A stretch of 64,000 nt of DNA from Mycobacterium sp. (GCA_020438905.1 JAGQTQ010000048.1:43867-107866), one strand, 5' to 3'. Numbered from the stretch's first letter, positions 8,436 through 17,779 are shown. Numbers and translations are program-made. The notes: generated by a model not told the origin, from the letters alone.

Positions 8436-9095
8436 ATGACTGATCAGGACCGTGCCGTTACCCGCCGCGCCATCGCCGACGCTCTGCTGACCGCGTTGGA
8501 GAGGCGCCATGAAGTCCTCGACGCCATCGTGGATTCCGCCGACCGCGAGGCCGCCGTGGAGGCCGTCACCGCGCTGCTGGGGAAGTCCCGGGTCGGCGCG
8601 GAGGCGGTGATGGGCATGTCATTCGACCAGCTCACCAAGGAGTCGCGACGCCAGATCGCCGCCGAACTCGATGACCTCAACAGCCGGCTGAGCTTCACCG
8701 TGACCGAACGGCCCGCCAGCGCCGATGACACCCTGCGGCTGCGCCCCTTCTCCCACGACGCCGATCGCGATCTCTTCGGCGCCCGCACCGAGGAGATCGG
8801 TGCCGCCGGCGACGGATCCGGATCGCCGGCCGGCGACCTCGATGACGAGATCACCTCGGCACGCGATCGCCTGCGCGCCGAGGAGGCTGCCTGGTTCGTG
8901 GCTCTCGACGGCGAGGAGAAGGTCGGCATGGTGTTCGGCGAACTCGCCGGTGGCGAGGTGAACGTCCGAATCTGGATTCACCCCACCCACCGCAAGAAGG
9001 GCTACGGGACCGCCGCCCTGCGCAGGTCCAGGTCCGAACTGGCCGCCGTGTTCCCCGCGGTCCCGCTGGTGGTGCGCACCCCCGGCGGCTTCTGA
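8436..9095 (+). CDS. GNAT-family N-acetyltransferase with topoisomerase-like N-terminal helix region
   Basis: 219 aa in two parts. Residues 1-85 (RRHEVLDAIVDS, then AVMGMSFDQLTKESR) resemble the coiled-coil/exit-gate region of GyrA/ParC, where AIL.M....LT.LE recurs. Residues about 98-219 form a GNAT fold with the acetyl-CoA pyrophosphate motif HRKKGYGTA at 185-193. Such fusions are annotated as GNAT proteins in mycobacteria; their substrate is unknown. The next gene begins 3 nt downstream, so the two are probably co-transcribed. Confidence 0.75.
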   Translation: MTDQDRAVTRRAIADALLTALERRHEVLDAIVDSADREAAVEAVTALLGKSRVGAEAVMGMSFDQLTKESRRQIAAELDDLNSRLSFTVTERPASADDTLRLRPFSHDADRDLFGARTEEIGAAGDGSGSPAGDLDDEITSARDRLRAEEAAWFVALDGEEKVGMVFGELAGGEVNVRIWIHPTHRKKGYGTAALRRSRSELAAVFPAVPLVVRTPGGF

Positions 9096-9098
9096 GGA

Positions 9099-10343
9099 GT
9101 GGCGGCGGTTCCGGAGGCCTTCCGATACCCGCAGGCCCGCAGGGGCACCGGGCACGCGCGGCTCCGGGACCGCGTGTTGCGGCTCAGCGGCGTCGACCTG
9201 TTTCCGACCGATGAGGTCGCTGCGGCGTTCATCACCGGCCTGACCGAGGGTGACCCGGTCGCGGAACGGTTCGTGGCCGAGACCTACCACGGTGAGCTCG
9301 GCGCCCGGAAGGCGCGCGAACTCGTCGAGCAGGCCCTGGAATCGGGCATCGACAACATCGGTGAGGTGCCCGATTCGCTGCGGGCCCTGGTCGAGGACTT
9401 CGAGCGCGTTCCGGACTGGGTGGACATCGACCTGGTCGAGGAGGGTGCGGCGGTTTGGCGACGGTGGGCGTACGTGTTAGGTGCGGTCGGCAACGCCGGC
9501 ACGATGGACACCTACACCGAAAGCTGGCTGGCGCTGCCGCTGTCGTTGTCCGGCGGCTATGCCGGCGAGCGGGCGCTGCATCGCTATATGGAGACCTCAC
9601 GCTGGTGGATCGAGGTGAGCAGGCCCGGTGCGGTGTTGCGGCCGGGTTCCGTTGCCCGGGCCATCTCGATGCATGTGCGGATCATGCACGTCAGCGTCCG
9701 GGCCCGGGTCAAAGAGCACCCTGAGTGGGATTACCAGCGGCTGGGTCTGCCGATCAGCCAGTCGGCGATGCTCCTGACCCTGCTGGGGGGTAGCGTCGCC
9801 CCGGCGCTGGGCCTGACGGCACTGGGATTCATCACCTCACCGCGGGAGATGCGCGCGGTGCTGCACTTCAACCGGTACTGCGGACATCTGGTCGGCGTGC
9901 GTTGCGAGGGCTACTTTCCGGAGACGGTGTTGGACGCATGGCGGATTCTGTTCATGGCCGACTCGGCGCGCAGCTACGACTCGGCACAGACCGGCGCCGA
10001 ACTCGTCGAGTCCTTCGTACCGGCATTCGCCCCCAAAGCCGGCCAGCGCGGCCTGAACAGGCTGCGCGCCGGATACCACTACCGGGTGCAGGCGGGTTAT
10101 TCCGGCCTGTTCATGCTGCCGTGGAATCGGAAGCGCTATGCGCTGCCATCACCGGTGCCGGGGATGGCGCTGCTGCTGCTGCGCGCGCCGCTGATCGCTG
10201 GGGCGGAGGTCGCTCGCCGGCTGATTCCCGGTGTGGATGAGCGCTGGCAGCGCTTCGCTCTGCGGCGTTGGGAACGGTGGTACCGCTGGCAGTCCGGGGG
10301 CAGGGACGCCGAGTTCAAGGCGGCGACCCCCCTGCGCCGATAG
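9099..10343 (+). CDS. MpaB-like/DUF2236 oxygenase family protein
   Basis: 414 aa, GTG start 3 nt after the previous stop. The mostly helical sequence carries the family signature [14 protein letters not shown] (about 191-204), where a His and Arg coordinate or contact haem in the related latex-clearing proteins (Lcp). Further family features are RYCGHLVGV and the C-terminal [13 protein letters not shown]2236 members include rubber oxygenase-like and mycophenolic-acid-type oxidative-cleavage enzymes. No signal peptide is seen, so it is probably cytoplasmic or membrane-attached (helix near 235-255). Haem binding is inferred from the family. Confidence 0.75.
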   Translation: MAAVPEAFRYPQARRGTGHARLRDRVLRLSGVDLFPTDEVAAAFITGLTEGDPVAERFVAETYHGELGARKARELVEQALESGIDNIGEVPDSLRALVEDFERVPDWVDIDLVEEGAAVWRRWAYVLGAVGNAGTMDTYTESWLALPLSLSGGYAGERALHRYMETSRWWIEVSRPGAVLRPGSVARAISMHVRIMHVSVRARVKEHPEWDYQRLGLPISQSAMLLTLLGGSVAPALGLTALGFITSPREMRAVLHFNRYCGHLVGVRCEGYFPETVLDAWRILFMADSARSYDSAQTGAELVESFVPAFAPKAGQRGLNRLRAGYHYRVQAGYSGLFMLPWNRKRYALPSPVPGMALLLLRAPLIAGAEVARRLIPGVDERWQRFALRRWERWYRWQSGGRDAEFKAATPLRR

Positions 10344-10354
10344 TCTTCAAGCCG

Positions 10355-11626
10355 ATGAGCGCACGCGCAGGAATCCTGGTGACCGGAACCGAGGTGCTGA
10401 CCGGCCGGGTCGCCGACCGCAACGGTCCGTGGGTAGCCGATCGGCTGCTCGAACTGGGCGTCGAATTGGCTCACATCACCATCTGCGGAGACCGCTTCGC
10501 CGATATCGAGGCACAGTTGAGGTTTCTGCGCTCCGAGGGTGTCGACCTGATCGTGACGACCGGCGGCCTCGGCCCGACCGCCGACGATATGACCGTCGCC
10601 GCGGTCGCCCGCTTCTGTGACCGCGACCTCGTGCTTGACAAGGCGATGGAGACCAGGATCGGCGAGATCGTGGCCGGCTGGATGGCCCGCTTCCCGGACG
10701 TCGACGCCGAGGCGCTTCGCGCCGCCAATCGCAAACAGGCGATGGTGCCCGTCGGCGCTGAGGTCCTCGATCCGGTCGGTACCGCGCCCGGTGTGGTCGT
10801 CCCCGGTGAACCCACGGTGCTGGTGCTCCCGGGTCCGCCCAAGGAATTGCAGGGGATGTGGGCGGCAGCGGTGTCCACCGACGCGGTACGGCAGGCTCTG
10901 GCCGGCCGCACGGTGTACCGGCAGGAGACCGTCCTGATGTTCGGGGTGGCGGAGTCGGGTCTGGCCGAGACGCTGCGCGAGGCCGAACGGCTGGTAGCCG
11001 GTTTCGAAGAGCTGGAGATCACCACCTGTCTTCGGCGGGGCGAACTGGAGGTGGTCACCCGCTACGAACCCGGCGCCGAGCAGACTTACCACACGCTGAT
11101 GGAACTCCTGCGCCGGCGGCACGGCGCCGCGATCTTCTCGGAGGACGGCACGGGAATCGACGAACAGGTGGCCGGATTGCTGGCGGGCCGGCGGATGGCC
11201 ACCGCGGAATCCTGTACCGCGGGAATGCTGGCCGCGCGGCTGGCCGATCGCCCGGGTTCGTCGGCGTACCTCACCGGTGGCGTCGTGGCCTACGCCAATG
11301 AGGCGAAGGTGGCTCTGCTCGGTGTGGACGCTGCGCTGATCGCCGAACACGGGGCGGTGTCGGCCGAGGTGGCCGAGGCGATGGCCGCGGGGGCACTGCG
11401 TCGATTCGACGCCGACACCGCGGTCGCGATCACCGGGGTGGCAGGACCCGGTGGCGGCACCGCGGACAAGCCGGTGGGCACGGTGTGGTTCTGCGTGGCG
11501 CTGGGCGACGGACAGCTGCTGACCCGGTGCGTCCGGGTGCCCGGTGGGCGCGCCGACGTGCGGGAGCGCTCGACCACGGTGGCGATGCACATGCTGCGCC
11601 GAATCCTGACCGGCGCCGAATCCTGA
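10355..11626 (+). CDS. cinA: CinA family protein (nicotinamide-nucleotide amidohydrolase)
   Basis: 423 aa from the ATG at 10355; TAGTCT at 10341-10346 fits a leaderless start. The N-terminal half is a MoCF/molybdopterin-binding-like domain ([29 protein letters not shown]). The C-terminal CinA/PncC domain carries [29 protein letters not shown] and [11 protein letters not shown]. The family deamidates nicotinamide mononucleotide and can hydrolyse ADP-ribose, recycling NAD by-products; in mycobacteria CinA also affects tolerance to NAD-adduct drugs. Corresponds to Rv1901 in M. tuberculosis, which lies near katG there too. Confidence 0.93.
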   Translation: MSARAGILVTGTEVLTGRVADRNGPWVADRLLELGVELAHITICGDRFADIEAQLRFLRSEGVDLIVTTGGLGPTADDMTVAAVARFCDRDLVLDKAMETRIGEIVAGWMARFPDVDAEALRAANRKQAMVPVGAEVLDPVGTAPGVVVPGEPTVLVLPGPPKELQGMWAAAVSTDAVRQALAGRTVYRQETVLMFGVAESGLAETLREAERLVAGFEELEITTCLRRGELEVVTRYEPGAEQTYHTLMELLRRRHGAAIFSEDGTGIDEQVAGLLAGRRMATAESCTAGMLAARLADRPGSSAYLTGGVVAYANEAKVALLGVDAALIAEHGAVSAEVAEAMAAGALRRFDADTAVAITGVAGPGGGTADKPVGTVWFCVALGDGQLLTRCVRVPGGRADVRERSTTVAMHMLRRILTGAES

Positions 11627-11640
11627 CCAGCTTCCGGCCG

Positions 11641-12450
11641 TCAGCCGGGGGCCAGTGCCGCCCGTTCGACCGGAAAGTCGAAATAGGTGACCGGGTAGGG
11701 TTCGCCGATTCCGGCCGGGGCGTAGGTGAAGTGCCACCACTCCTTGTCGTAGTTGACGAATCCCTGCCGTTGCAGGCCCTCGACCAGCAGCAGCCGGTTC
11801 TTCGCCTGATCGCCGCCGACACGCGGGTCGGCGGTGTTGGCCAGGGTGTCGAAGCAGTCGAAGCCGGTGCCCATGTCGATCGAGTCGTCCGGAAACCGCA
11901 GGGCCTGCAGGGCGGCGCAGTCGACGAGAGGTCGGCTGGGGAGGCGTGAAGGGGCCGCGCCGGCGGCTGCCGCCAGCGGAACAAGGGTCACGTCCAGCGT
12001 GCTGCCCCGGCTGTGTCCGGACCGCTCCGCGATGTAGCCGTCGGCGAACAGCACGGACTTGTCGACGCGGGGATAGAACTCCGCTTTCATCCGCTGATCG
12101 GCCAGGTTCTCCGCCCAGCCCACGAAGTCGTCGACCGCCCGCTGCGGCCGGTAGCAGTCATAGACCTTCAGGCTGTACCCGTCCTCGAGGAAGTCCTGCT
12201 GAGCTCGCGACAGCGCCTCTGCGGCCGGGCGGGTGAGGATGCACAAGGGCTCCCAATAGCCGTCGACCGGGTCGCCGGTGAAGTTGTGCGGGGTGATGTA
12301 GGGGATGTCGTCGAGGATGCTCGGGGCGATGTCCTGGAGTACGACGAACTCCTGCGGCGCGGCCGGAGGCGGTCCCGCGGCGGCCTGCCCAGCGCACAGG
12401 AGCAGGGCGGCGAGAACTGCCGATGCCCTGCTACCCGAGGCCCAACGCAT
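11641..12450 (-). CDS. secreted D-alanyl-D-alanine dipeptidase (VanX-like, peptidase M15D)
   Basis: 269 aa. A signal peptide (residues 1-25, ending AGQAAA) is followed by the M15 fold. The zinc site is complete: SGHSRGSTLD gives His146 and Asp153, and EWWHF gives catalytic Glu237 and His240. VYDCYRPQRA at 97-106 is the conserved Arg-containing motif. Homologues hydrolyse D-Ala-D-Ala. There is no VanH or VanA partner here, so peptidoglycan fragment recycling in the envelope is more likely than glycopeptide resistance. Its ATG abuts the stop of the ureohydrolase gene upstream, implying an operon. Confidence 0.87.
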   Translation of the reverse strand: MRWASGSRASAVLAALLLCAGQAAAGPPPAAPQEFVVLQDIAPSILDDIPYITPHNFTGDPVDGYWEPLCILTRPAAEALSRAQQDFLEDGYSLKVYDCYRPQRAVDDFVGWAENLADQRMKAEFYPRVDKSVLFADGYIAERSGHSRGSTLDVTLVPLAAAAGAAPSRLPSRPLVDCAALQALRFPDDSIDMGTGFDCFDTLANTADPRVGGDQAKNRLLLVEGLQRQGFVNYDKEWWHFTYAPAGIGEPYPVTYFDFPVERAALAPG

Positions 12451-13494
12451 TCAGTCGGCCAGCGGGGACGGCGGTCCCGGTTTGGCCTTCGCGGCGTCGC
12501 GGCGGCGTGCCGCCATCCCGGCCAGCGCCTCGAACACCACGCGATGGGCGGCGTTGACGGTCAGCTCGGCGTGGTCGTATGCCGGTGCCACCTCGACCAC
12601 ATCGACGCCGGCGACATCATGCTCGTAGCAGAGTTGGCGCACCATCCTCAGCAGGTCCGCGCTGGTGATCCCACCGGGCTCCGGAGTCCCGGTGCCGGGG
12701 GCATGAGCGGGGTCCAAAACGTCGATGTCGACCGAGACGTAGAGCTTGTCGGCCTTGGCGAGCGCCTCGCCGACGGCACGGCGCATCACCTCCTTGAAGC
12801 CGAGGTCCCAGATCTCCTGCATGGTGTGCCAGGTCATGCCCTGGTCCTGCATCCATTCGAAGGTGTCCTGCGGCGGCCAGTAGCCGCGCAGACCCACCTG
12901 CACAAAATGGGTGCCGGGCACCGCGCCGGACTCGATGAGCCGACGCATCGGAGTGCCGTGGCTGGCCAGATTGCCCTCGATGATGTCGGCGGTGTCGGCG
13001 TGAGCGTCGAAGTGAACGATCCCGACGTTGCCGTAGCCGTGCACATCGGCGACCGCTGTGGCCGCCGGCCAGGTGATCGAATGGTCCCCGCCGAGAATCA
13101 CCGGAACGATCCCGCGCGAGGCGATGGCGTGCACCCTTTCGCGGATGTTGGCATGGGATCGCTCGGTCTGGCCGTGCGGGCAATAGGCATCGCCGAAGTC
13201 CACCACCTCGAGCCAGTCGAAGATCTCCAGACCGAGGTCCAGGTGGTACGTCCCCGGTTCGTATGCGGTGGCGCGGATGGCGCGGGGACCGAAACGCGCA
13301 CCCGGACGGTTGGTCGTGCCCACATCGAAAGGCGCACCGACGATCGCCACGTCGGGCTGCCAGGAGTCGAGTTGTTCGGGTTCGGTCAGGAAAGGCCGCT
13401 GCCCGAAGGAGACCATCCCCGAATAGGCGATCTCAAGTTGCTCTGCCATACCCGGCGGTAGGTCGCGGGAAGGCCGGTGGTGGTCGCCGCTCAT
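12451..13494 (-). CDS. agmatinase/ureohydrolase family enzyme
   Basis: 347 aa of the arginase/agmatinase superfamily. The binuclear metal motifs are intact: GGDHS 135-139, FDAHAD 162-167 and SVDIDVLDP 254-262, followed by GTGTPEPGG. The N-terminal FDVGTTNRPGARFGPRAIR is agmatinase-like. It would hydrolyse a guanidino compound (agmatine, guanidinobutyrate or guanidine) to urea plus the amine; residues that set specificity cannot be read with certainty. It precedes the VanX-like gene without spacing. It is separate from the arginine deiminase operon at 37.8-42.6 kb, so the cell has two guanidino-degrading systems. Confidence 0.85.
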   Translation of the reverse strand: MSGDHHRPSRDLPPGMAEQLEIAYSGMVSFGQRPFLTEPEQLDSWQPDVAIVGAPFDVGTTNRPGARFGPRAIRATAYEPGTYHLDLGLEIFDWLEVVDFGDAYCPHGQTERSHANIRERVHAIASRGIVPVILGGDHSITWPAATAVADVHGYGNVGIVHFDAHADTADIIEGNLASHGTPMRRLIESGAVPGTHFVQVGLRGYWPPQDTFEWMQDQGMTWHTMQEIWDLGFKEVMRRAVGEALAKADKLYVSVDIDVLDPAHAPGTGTPEPGGITSADLLRMVRQLCYEHDVAGVDVVEVAPAYDHAELTVNAAHRVVFEALAGMAARRRDAAKAKPGPPSPLAD

Positions 13495-13528
13495 GGCGGT
13501 GACATTACCGGCCCGCCGCTGCCGAGGC

Positions 13529-14645
13529 TCAGTCCTGATCCGGCTCAGGATCTGTGTCGGCTACCCCACCAAGTCGAGGATCCAGAAGGTATTCGGCCCG
13601 GTTCCCGCCCCGCCGCCGAGCCCGGTGCATCGCCGCCACGGCCAGCCGGATCACCTCGTCGAGGACGTCATGCGGCGGGCGGTCGGCCAGCGGTCCCAAC
13701 GGGGTGCTCACCACGCCGATGCTGGCGGTGAGGCCGCCCGGGGCCGCCGCGACCGCACCCCGGATCCGCTCCGCGAGCGGGGTCGGGTCGGGGCTGGTGA
13801 ACACATCGGCGACCAGGAACTCGGCGTCGTCGACGTGCCCGACCACTGCATCGCGCCGCACCGTGTCGCGCAACGCCGCGGCGACGGCGATGCGGGCCCG
13901 GTCGATGCCGCGGCGGCCATACAGGCTCATCACCGCGCCGGTGCTGTCGATGCTGACGACGGTGACCACCAGGAACCGGTCATCGTCCCGATTGCGGGCC
14001 CCGAGCAGCGCTGCGGCGAGTTCGTCGAATGAGGCCCGGTTCAACAACCCGGTCAACGGCTCCACATCGTTGCGCTCCCCGGCCGCCGCGGCGACCTTGG
14101 CGATGATTCGTGAAGCGATGAGCACCACGACGTTGATGAGCACCACGGGGATCGTCACCGCCAGCGCCGCCGGCACGTTTGTCAACGCGATCCGTACGGA
14201 AAGAGACATGATGGTGGCGGTTGCGAGCGCCGCCACGAACACCTGCAACGGGACGCCGTGGAACAGCGCCGAATAACCGAGTGCGAACGGGAACGCCACC
14301 GAGATCAGGAGACCGGACATCGGGTTGACGCCCACGACGGAACCCCCCCGCCAGCAACAGCGAGCCCACGATCGCGATGGTTATGGACTGCGCACGGGTC
14401 GGCCATCGGTAGCGCAACCATGGGACCGCCAGCGCAATACAGACCAAGGGCGTGACGGCCAGCAATGCTCTGCCGCCCGGAATCGGGCTGGCCGCCGGGT
14501 CGGCAGCGGCGAGCAATGGCGGTAGGCCCAAGACCAGGATGCAGCCGGCCACCACGCGCATGGCGGTCTTCTGGTGACCTTGGGCGGTCAGCCGTGAGGT
14601 GATCACGTAGTACTGATCGGGCATGCCGCCGGTGATGAGTTTCAT
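13529..14645 (-). pseudogene. GGDEF-like membrane protein interrupted by a +1 frameshift
   Basis: The start ATG at 14645 gives about 100 residues with several membrane helices up to SLLLAGG. The frame then fails at a run of seven C (plus strand 14343-14349). Removing one base rejoins the reading to GVNPMSG and a continuous 268-codon frame ending at 13529, with more membrane helices, PLTGLLNRASF (the DPLTGLxNR start of a GGDEF domain) and GHVDDAEFLV in place of RxGGDEF. The signature loop is thus degenerate, so diguanylate cyclase activity is unlikely even if the frame is restored. ATGA overlap with the methyltransferase upstream. A homopolymer assembly error is a real alternative to a genuine pseudogene. 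Confidence 0.75.
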
Positions 14646-15241
14646 CGGGCCGCCCGGTGCACCGACACCGCGTAGTCGCCACCGGTGAACGGCGCGCGCG
14701 CCCAGGTGGCCCAGCGGTCCACCGCAACCAGGCCTGCCGCCGCCGCCAGGTCGTCGTAGCGCCGCAGCCCGAGGCGGTCGGGCCGAAGGCTGAATCCGGC
14801 CACCATCAGACCGCCGGGGGCCAGCCGGGCGGACAGATTCGACAGCACCCGTCCCTCAGTGCCCGGTTCGGTGAAGATCATCACGTTGCCGGCCAGCAGC
14901 ACCAGGTCGACGATGCGGGGAAGCCGATCGTCAACCCCGGCCAGATCGGACAGGTCGGCGCTGATCCAGCTCAGTTCGGGCGCTTTTGCGCGGGCCGTGC
15001 CGAGCATCTCCTCGTCGGCGTCGACGCCCACGACGGGGTAACCCCGCCGGGCGAGCTCGATCGCCACCCGCCCGGTGCCACAGCCGGCATCCAGGACCGA
15101 CCTGCCGCCGGAGTCGGCGAGCAGCGATTCAACCAGATCCGCCTCACCGTGGATGTTCTGCCCGGCGGCGGCCATGGACTCCCAGCGGCTGTCGTAGACC
15201 TCACCCCGGGGCGGCTCGTTTCGTTGCCAGCAGGTGCTCAT
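14642..15241 (-). CDS. class I SAM-dependent methyltransferase
   Basis: 199 aa. The SAM-binding motif I is LDAGCGTGR (50-58), followed by the acidic end of beta-2 in GVDADEEML and motif SADLSDL. The post-motif APGGLMVAGFSL is typical of small-molecule methyltransferases. The start ATG at 15241 is adopted; the 3' end overlaps the GGDEF-like gene by 4 nt. The substrate is unknown. Confidence 0.85.
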   Translation of the reverse strand: MSTCWQRNEPPRGEVYDSRWESMAAAGQNIHGEADLVESLLADSGGRSVLDAGCGTGRVAIELARRGYPVVGVDADEEMLGTARAKAPELSWISADLSDLAGVDDRLPRIVDLVLLAGNVMIFTEPGTEGRVLSNLSARLAPGGLMVAGFSLRPDRLGLRRYDDLAAAAGLVAVDRWATWARAPFTGGDYAVSVHRAAR

Positions 15242-15259
15242 CGGTCCATCTTTGCACTA

Positions 15260-16006
15260 TCAGGGCTCGGCAACGACAATCAGCTGGTTGCCGTCCTGCT
15301 CGACCCGCATACCTGCGCGACCGGCGGCCGCGGCGACCGCGGCCGCGTCATCGGGTTCGGGGGTGGCGGTGGCCAGCGCGCGGGCCAACCGGCCTTTATG
15401 CGCCTTGTTGAAATGGGTGACCTTGGTTCGGCGTCCGTCAGGGTGCTCGGTAATGACGTCGACGCGCACCGCGTCCTCGAGCCGGCCCAGGCCGACGTAG
15501 GCCCCTGATCGCAGATCGACCACGAGTTCCCGGCCGGCCAGTTCGGCGAGCACGGGCTGCAGAACCGGCCTCCAGCGGGTCGCAAGACCGGGTCGGCCGG
15601 GCAGCTTGGACGACGCCGAGAGCCGGTAGGCGGGAATGTGATCGCCGGCGCGCACGAGCCCGAACAGCGCCGAGCCGATCGCCAGGCGGGCGTCTGCGCG
15701 GGAGGCGGCGGCCCCGCGAAGTGATCCGATGTCCAGCGTGTCGTAGAGCACGCCGGTGTAGCGGCGGATGGCGGGCAGGGTCGGCGAGTCGAGCAACACG
15801 GCGTTGCGCCCGATCTCGCCGTCCTGGGCCGCCGAGATCCCCAGCGCCTGGCGACACGCCGGGGGATCCGAGGCGAGATCGACCAGTTCGGTGACCAACT
15901 CCGCGCGCAACTCGGAAAGCTCGGGCCAGCCGAGGTCCGGCAGCCTCAGCGGCGGTCCGTCGCCTCCGGCACGTTTGGTTTCCGACGGGGGCAGCAGCAC
16001 GATCAC
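15260..16006 (-). CDS. yaaA: YaaA family peroxide stress protein
   Basis: 248 aa, the full length of the DUF328/YaaA family. Seen: the N-terminal LLPPSETK at 4-11, the central YTGVLYDTLD and the C-terminal KVTHFNKAHKGRLARAL. E. coli YaaA binds DNA through helix-hairpin-helix-like elements and limits intracellular free iron during peroxide stress. The gene lies 18 nt upstream of the methyltransferase gene, which suggests an operon. Confidence 0.85.
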   Translation of the reverse strand: MIVLLPPSETKRAGGDGPPLRLPDLGWPELSELRAELVTELVDLASDPPACRQALGISAAQDGEIGRNAVLLDSPTLPAIRRYTGVLYDTLDIGSLRGAAASRADARLAIGSALFGLVRAGDHIPAYRLSASSKLPGRPGLATRWRPVLQPVLAELAGRELVVDLRSGAYVGLGRLEDAVRVDVITEHPDGRRTKVTHFNKAHKGRLARALATATPEPDDAAAVAAAAGRAGMRVEQDGNQLIVVAEP

Positions 16007-16033
16007 GGTTCAGACGCTAACCCGGCGGGTGAT

Positions 16034-16780
16034 TCATGGCTCGCCGAACCCGGCCGCGGCAAGAGCCCGCCGACCGGTGGGTCCGGTGACGAAGTCGACG
16101 AAACGGCGCGCCAGGGCGGCGTCGCGGGAAGTCTTGAGAACGGCGATCCGGTAGATGTTGGGCATCCCCGCGGCCTCCGGTAGCGGGACTGCCGTGACGG
16201 CACCACCGGCCGCCCGGGCATCGGTGAGGTAGACGAGTCCCGCGTCGGCCTGCCCGCTGGCCACCTTGTTCAGGACGTCGGTCACCGAGGACTCCTCGCT
16301 GACCGGATCCAACCGGACACCGGTCTCGTCGCGCAACCGTGGTAGCGAGGAGCCGCAGGGCACCTGGACCGCACACACCACCAGAGTGGCATCGCCGAGA
16401 TCCCGAATCGACGCGATCGACTTGGGGTTTCCCGGCGCAACCGCGATCGTCAGGAGGTTGGAGGCGAACGGGATCGGCGGACCGGCGAGCAGCCCGGCGC
16501 GGGCCGCCCGATCCATCGTCGCGGTGTCGGCGGCGGCCAGAACGTCGGCGTCGGCGCCCTGGGTCAGCTGACTGAGCAAGGTCGCCGATCCCGCGGTCGA
16601 CAGTTCCACCTCGGAGCCGGGATTCGCGTCGGCAAACGCACCGGTGAGATCGACGAACGCCGTCCGCAGGGATGCGGCGGCGAAGACCACCAGTTGCCCG
16701 TGGGATGTCGGGGGAGAGCAGCCGGCGAGCAGCACCACCAGCAGCGTCGCGAGGATCCGCACGGCACGCATGGTGGTCAC
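16034..16780 (-). CDS. modA: molybdate ABC transporter substrate-binding lipoprotein
   Basis: 248 aa. A lipobox VLLAGC puts the lipidated Cys at 21. The mature protein has ModA landmarks: VFAAASLRTAF, the oxyanion-binding region STAGSATLLSQL, and QADAGLVYLTDA near the C-terminus. It would capture molybdate or tungstate at the outer face of the membrane. No modB or modC is adjacent, so the permease and ATPase must be encoded elsewhere or it is an orphan. Both GTG 16780 and ATG 16771 are possible starts. Confidence 0.85.
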   Translation of the reverse strand: MTTMRAVRILATLLVVLLAGCSPPTSHGQLVVFAAASLRTAFVDLTGAFADANPGSEVELSTAGSATLLSQLTQGADADVLAAADTATMDRAARAGLLAGPPIPFASNLLTIAVAPGNPKSIASIRDLGDATLVVCAVQVPCGSSLPRLRDETGVRLDPVSEESSVTDVLNKVASGQADAGLVYLTDARAAGGAVTAVPLPEAAGMPNIYRIAVLKTSRDAALARRFVDFVTGPTGRRALAAAGFGEP

Positions 16781-16797
16781 CGACGCGGCAGGGCTGA

Positions 16798-17319
16798 TCA
16801 GTACGCCGGAAGCTGGCCGTTGCCGGACTGGCCGGCCAGACCGTTGAGCACGTCAAGGCTGTGCCGTAGCTGCAGCTGCGATAACCACGGCGGGTTCTGT
16901 CCCGGCGGCGGCGCGTCGGTCGAGGTCCAGGCCTGGCATCCATTGGTTTTGAAGGCGACGTCGGTCGGGGCGATCGTGACCGTCTGAGGCTGTTTGGTGA
17001 GCGCGTTCTCCAGGGTGGTGTCCTCGGCGCCGATCCGCCGCCAGTAGCAGGTCTCACCGGGCAGCGGGCCGGGGGAGGTGTAGACGCCGGGAAGGATGTC
17101 GGCGCCCACGGCGAAAGTGCCGTCGTGATCCATCGCGGCCGGACCGGGCGCGGCCCCGGTCTCGTGGGGCGCTACCGGCGCGGGGGTGGGGACGTCGGTC
17201 GAGGGCGAGGGGGTGCCGGGATCGGCGTTCGAGAGCGCCCCTACAGAGAGCGCCCCTACAGAGAGCGCCCCTACAGAGAGCGCCGAGGCCATCGTCGATA
17301 TCAGCGCCCGCACGATCAC
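16798..17319 (-). CDS. secreted protein with repeat-expanded signal peptide, unknown function
   Basis: About 173 aa from a GTG at 17319 (a second GTG lies at 17313). The signal peptide core is made of repeated SVGAL units encoded by a 15-bp tandem repeat, followed by a Pro/Thr-rich linker. The mature domain contains DGTFAVGADILPGVY, CYWRRIG and a single further Cys in TNGCQAW, a pattern seen in actinobacterial exported proteins where GTY.VG.DI.PG.Y recurs. The role is unknown. It lies downstream of the STAS gene on the same strand; the longer open frame overlapping that gene is not supported. Confidence 0.65.
   Translation of the reverse strand: MIVRALISTMASALSVGALSVGALSVGALSNADPGTPSPSTDVPTPAPVAPHETGAAPGPAAMDHDGTFAVGADILPGVYTSPGPLPGETCYWRRIGAEDTTLENALTKQPQTVTIAPTDVAFKTNGCQAWTSTDAPPPGQNPPWLSQLQLRHSLDVLNGLAGQSGNGQLPAY
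17231..17284. repeat. 15-bp in-frame tandem repeat, 3.6 copies, inside a signal-peptide coding region
   Basis: Units of GAGAGCGCCCCTACA occupy 17231-17245, 17246-17260 and 17261-17275, followed by a partial copy. On the minus strand they encode SVGAL pentapeptides in the hydrophobic core of a signal peptide. Copy-number change would alter core length without breaking the frame. Confidence 0.9.
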
Positions 17320-17350
17320 CGAGGGTACGCGGTCGCGGACTCCCGCCAGG

Positions 17351-17779
17351 TCAGGCGGTCTTGCGCAGCAACGGCAGCAGCATGCGCCGCCGTTTGAGGA
17401 CGGCGTCGTCGAACTGGTGCTCGGCCTCGGCGACCGATTCGATGACCGGCAGGACCTCGATGCGACGGCCCAACCGCCGGTTGACGACCGCACCGGAAAC
17501 CAGCGCCCAACTCACACCGGCGGCCGCGCAACGGTGCTCCACGGCGTCCAGGAGCTCAGCGGCCTTGGGCGAGAACACCGTCACTGCGCTGAGGTCGATG
17601 ACGAACGGGGTGTCGGGCAGGACGAAGCGCGCCACGTAGTCGATGATCGGGTCGAGGTTGCGCGCGTCGATGCGGCCGCTGACGGTCACGACGGTGGCAC
17701 CGTGCCGACTGTGACCGCGGATGTGCGCGCCCTGATAGTCCGCCGCGGGATTGCCGTAGCGCGAGGTGAAGCTGGTCAT
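17351..17779 (-). CDS. STAS-domain protein (anti-anti-sigma factor-like)
   Basis: 142 aa. The central fold VVTVSGRIDARN, then FVIDLSAVTVFSPKAAELL, is the STAS pattern of SpoIIAA/RsbV-type antagonists. The serine of the phosphorylatable DSSG loop may correspond to FSPKA here. An Arg-rich C-terminal tail follows. It could be part of a partner-switch pathway controlling a sigma factor; no anti-sigma kinase lies next to it, although a SpoIIE-like fragment sits at the left edge of the window. Confidence 0.8.
   Translation of the reverse strand: MTSFTSRYGNPAADYQGAHIRGHSRHGATVVTVSGRIDARNLDPIIDYVARFVLPDTPFVIDLSAVTVFSPKAAELLDAVEHRCAAAGVSWALVSGAVVNRRLGRRIEVLPVIESVAEAEHQFDDAVLKRRRMLLPLLRKTA

Noticed and set aside
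10136-11740. 534-codon minus-strand open frame
   Set aside because: It lies opposite cinA and the MpaB-like gene; low-complexity His/Arg/Gly content typical of an antisense frame.
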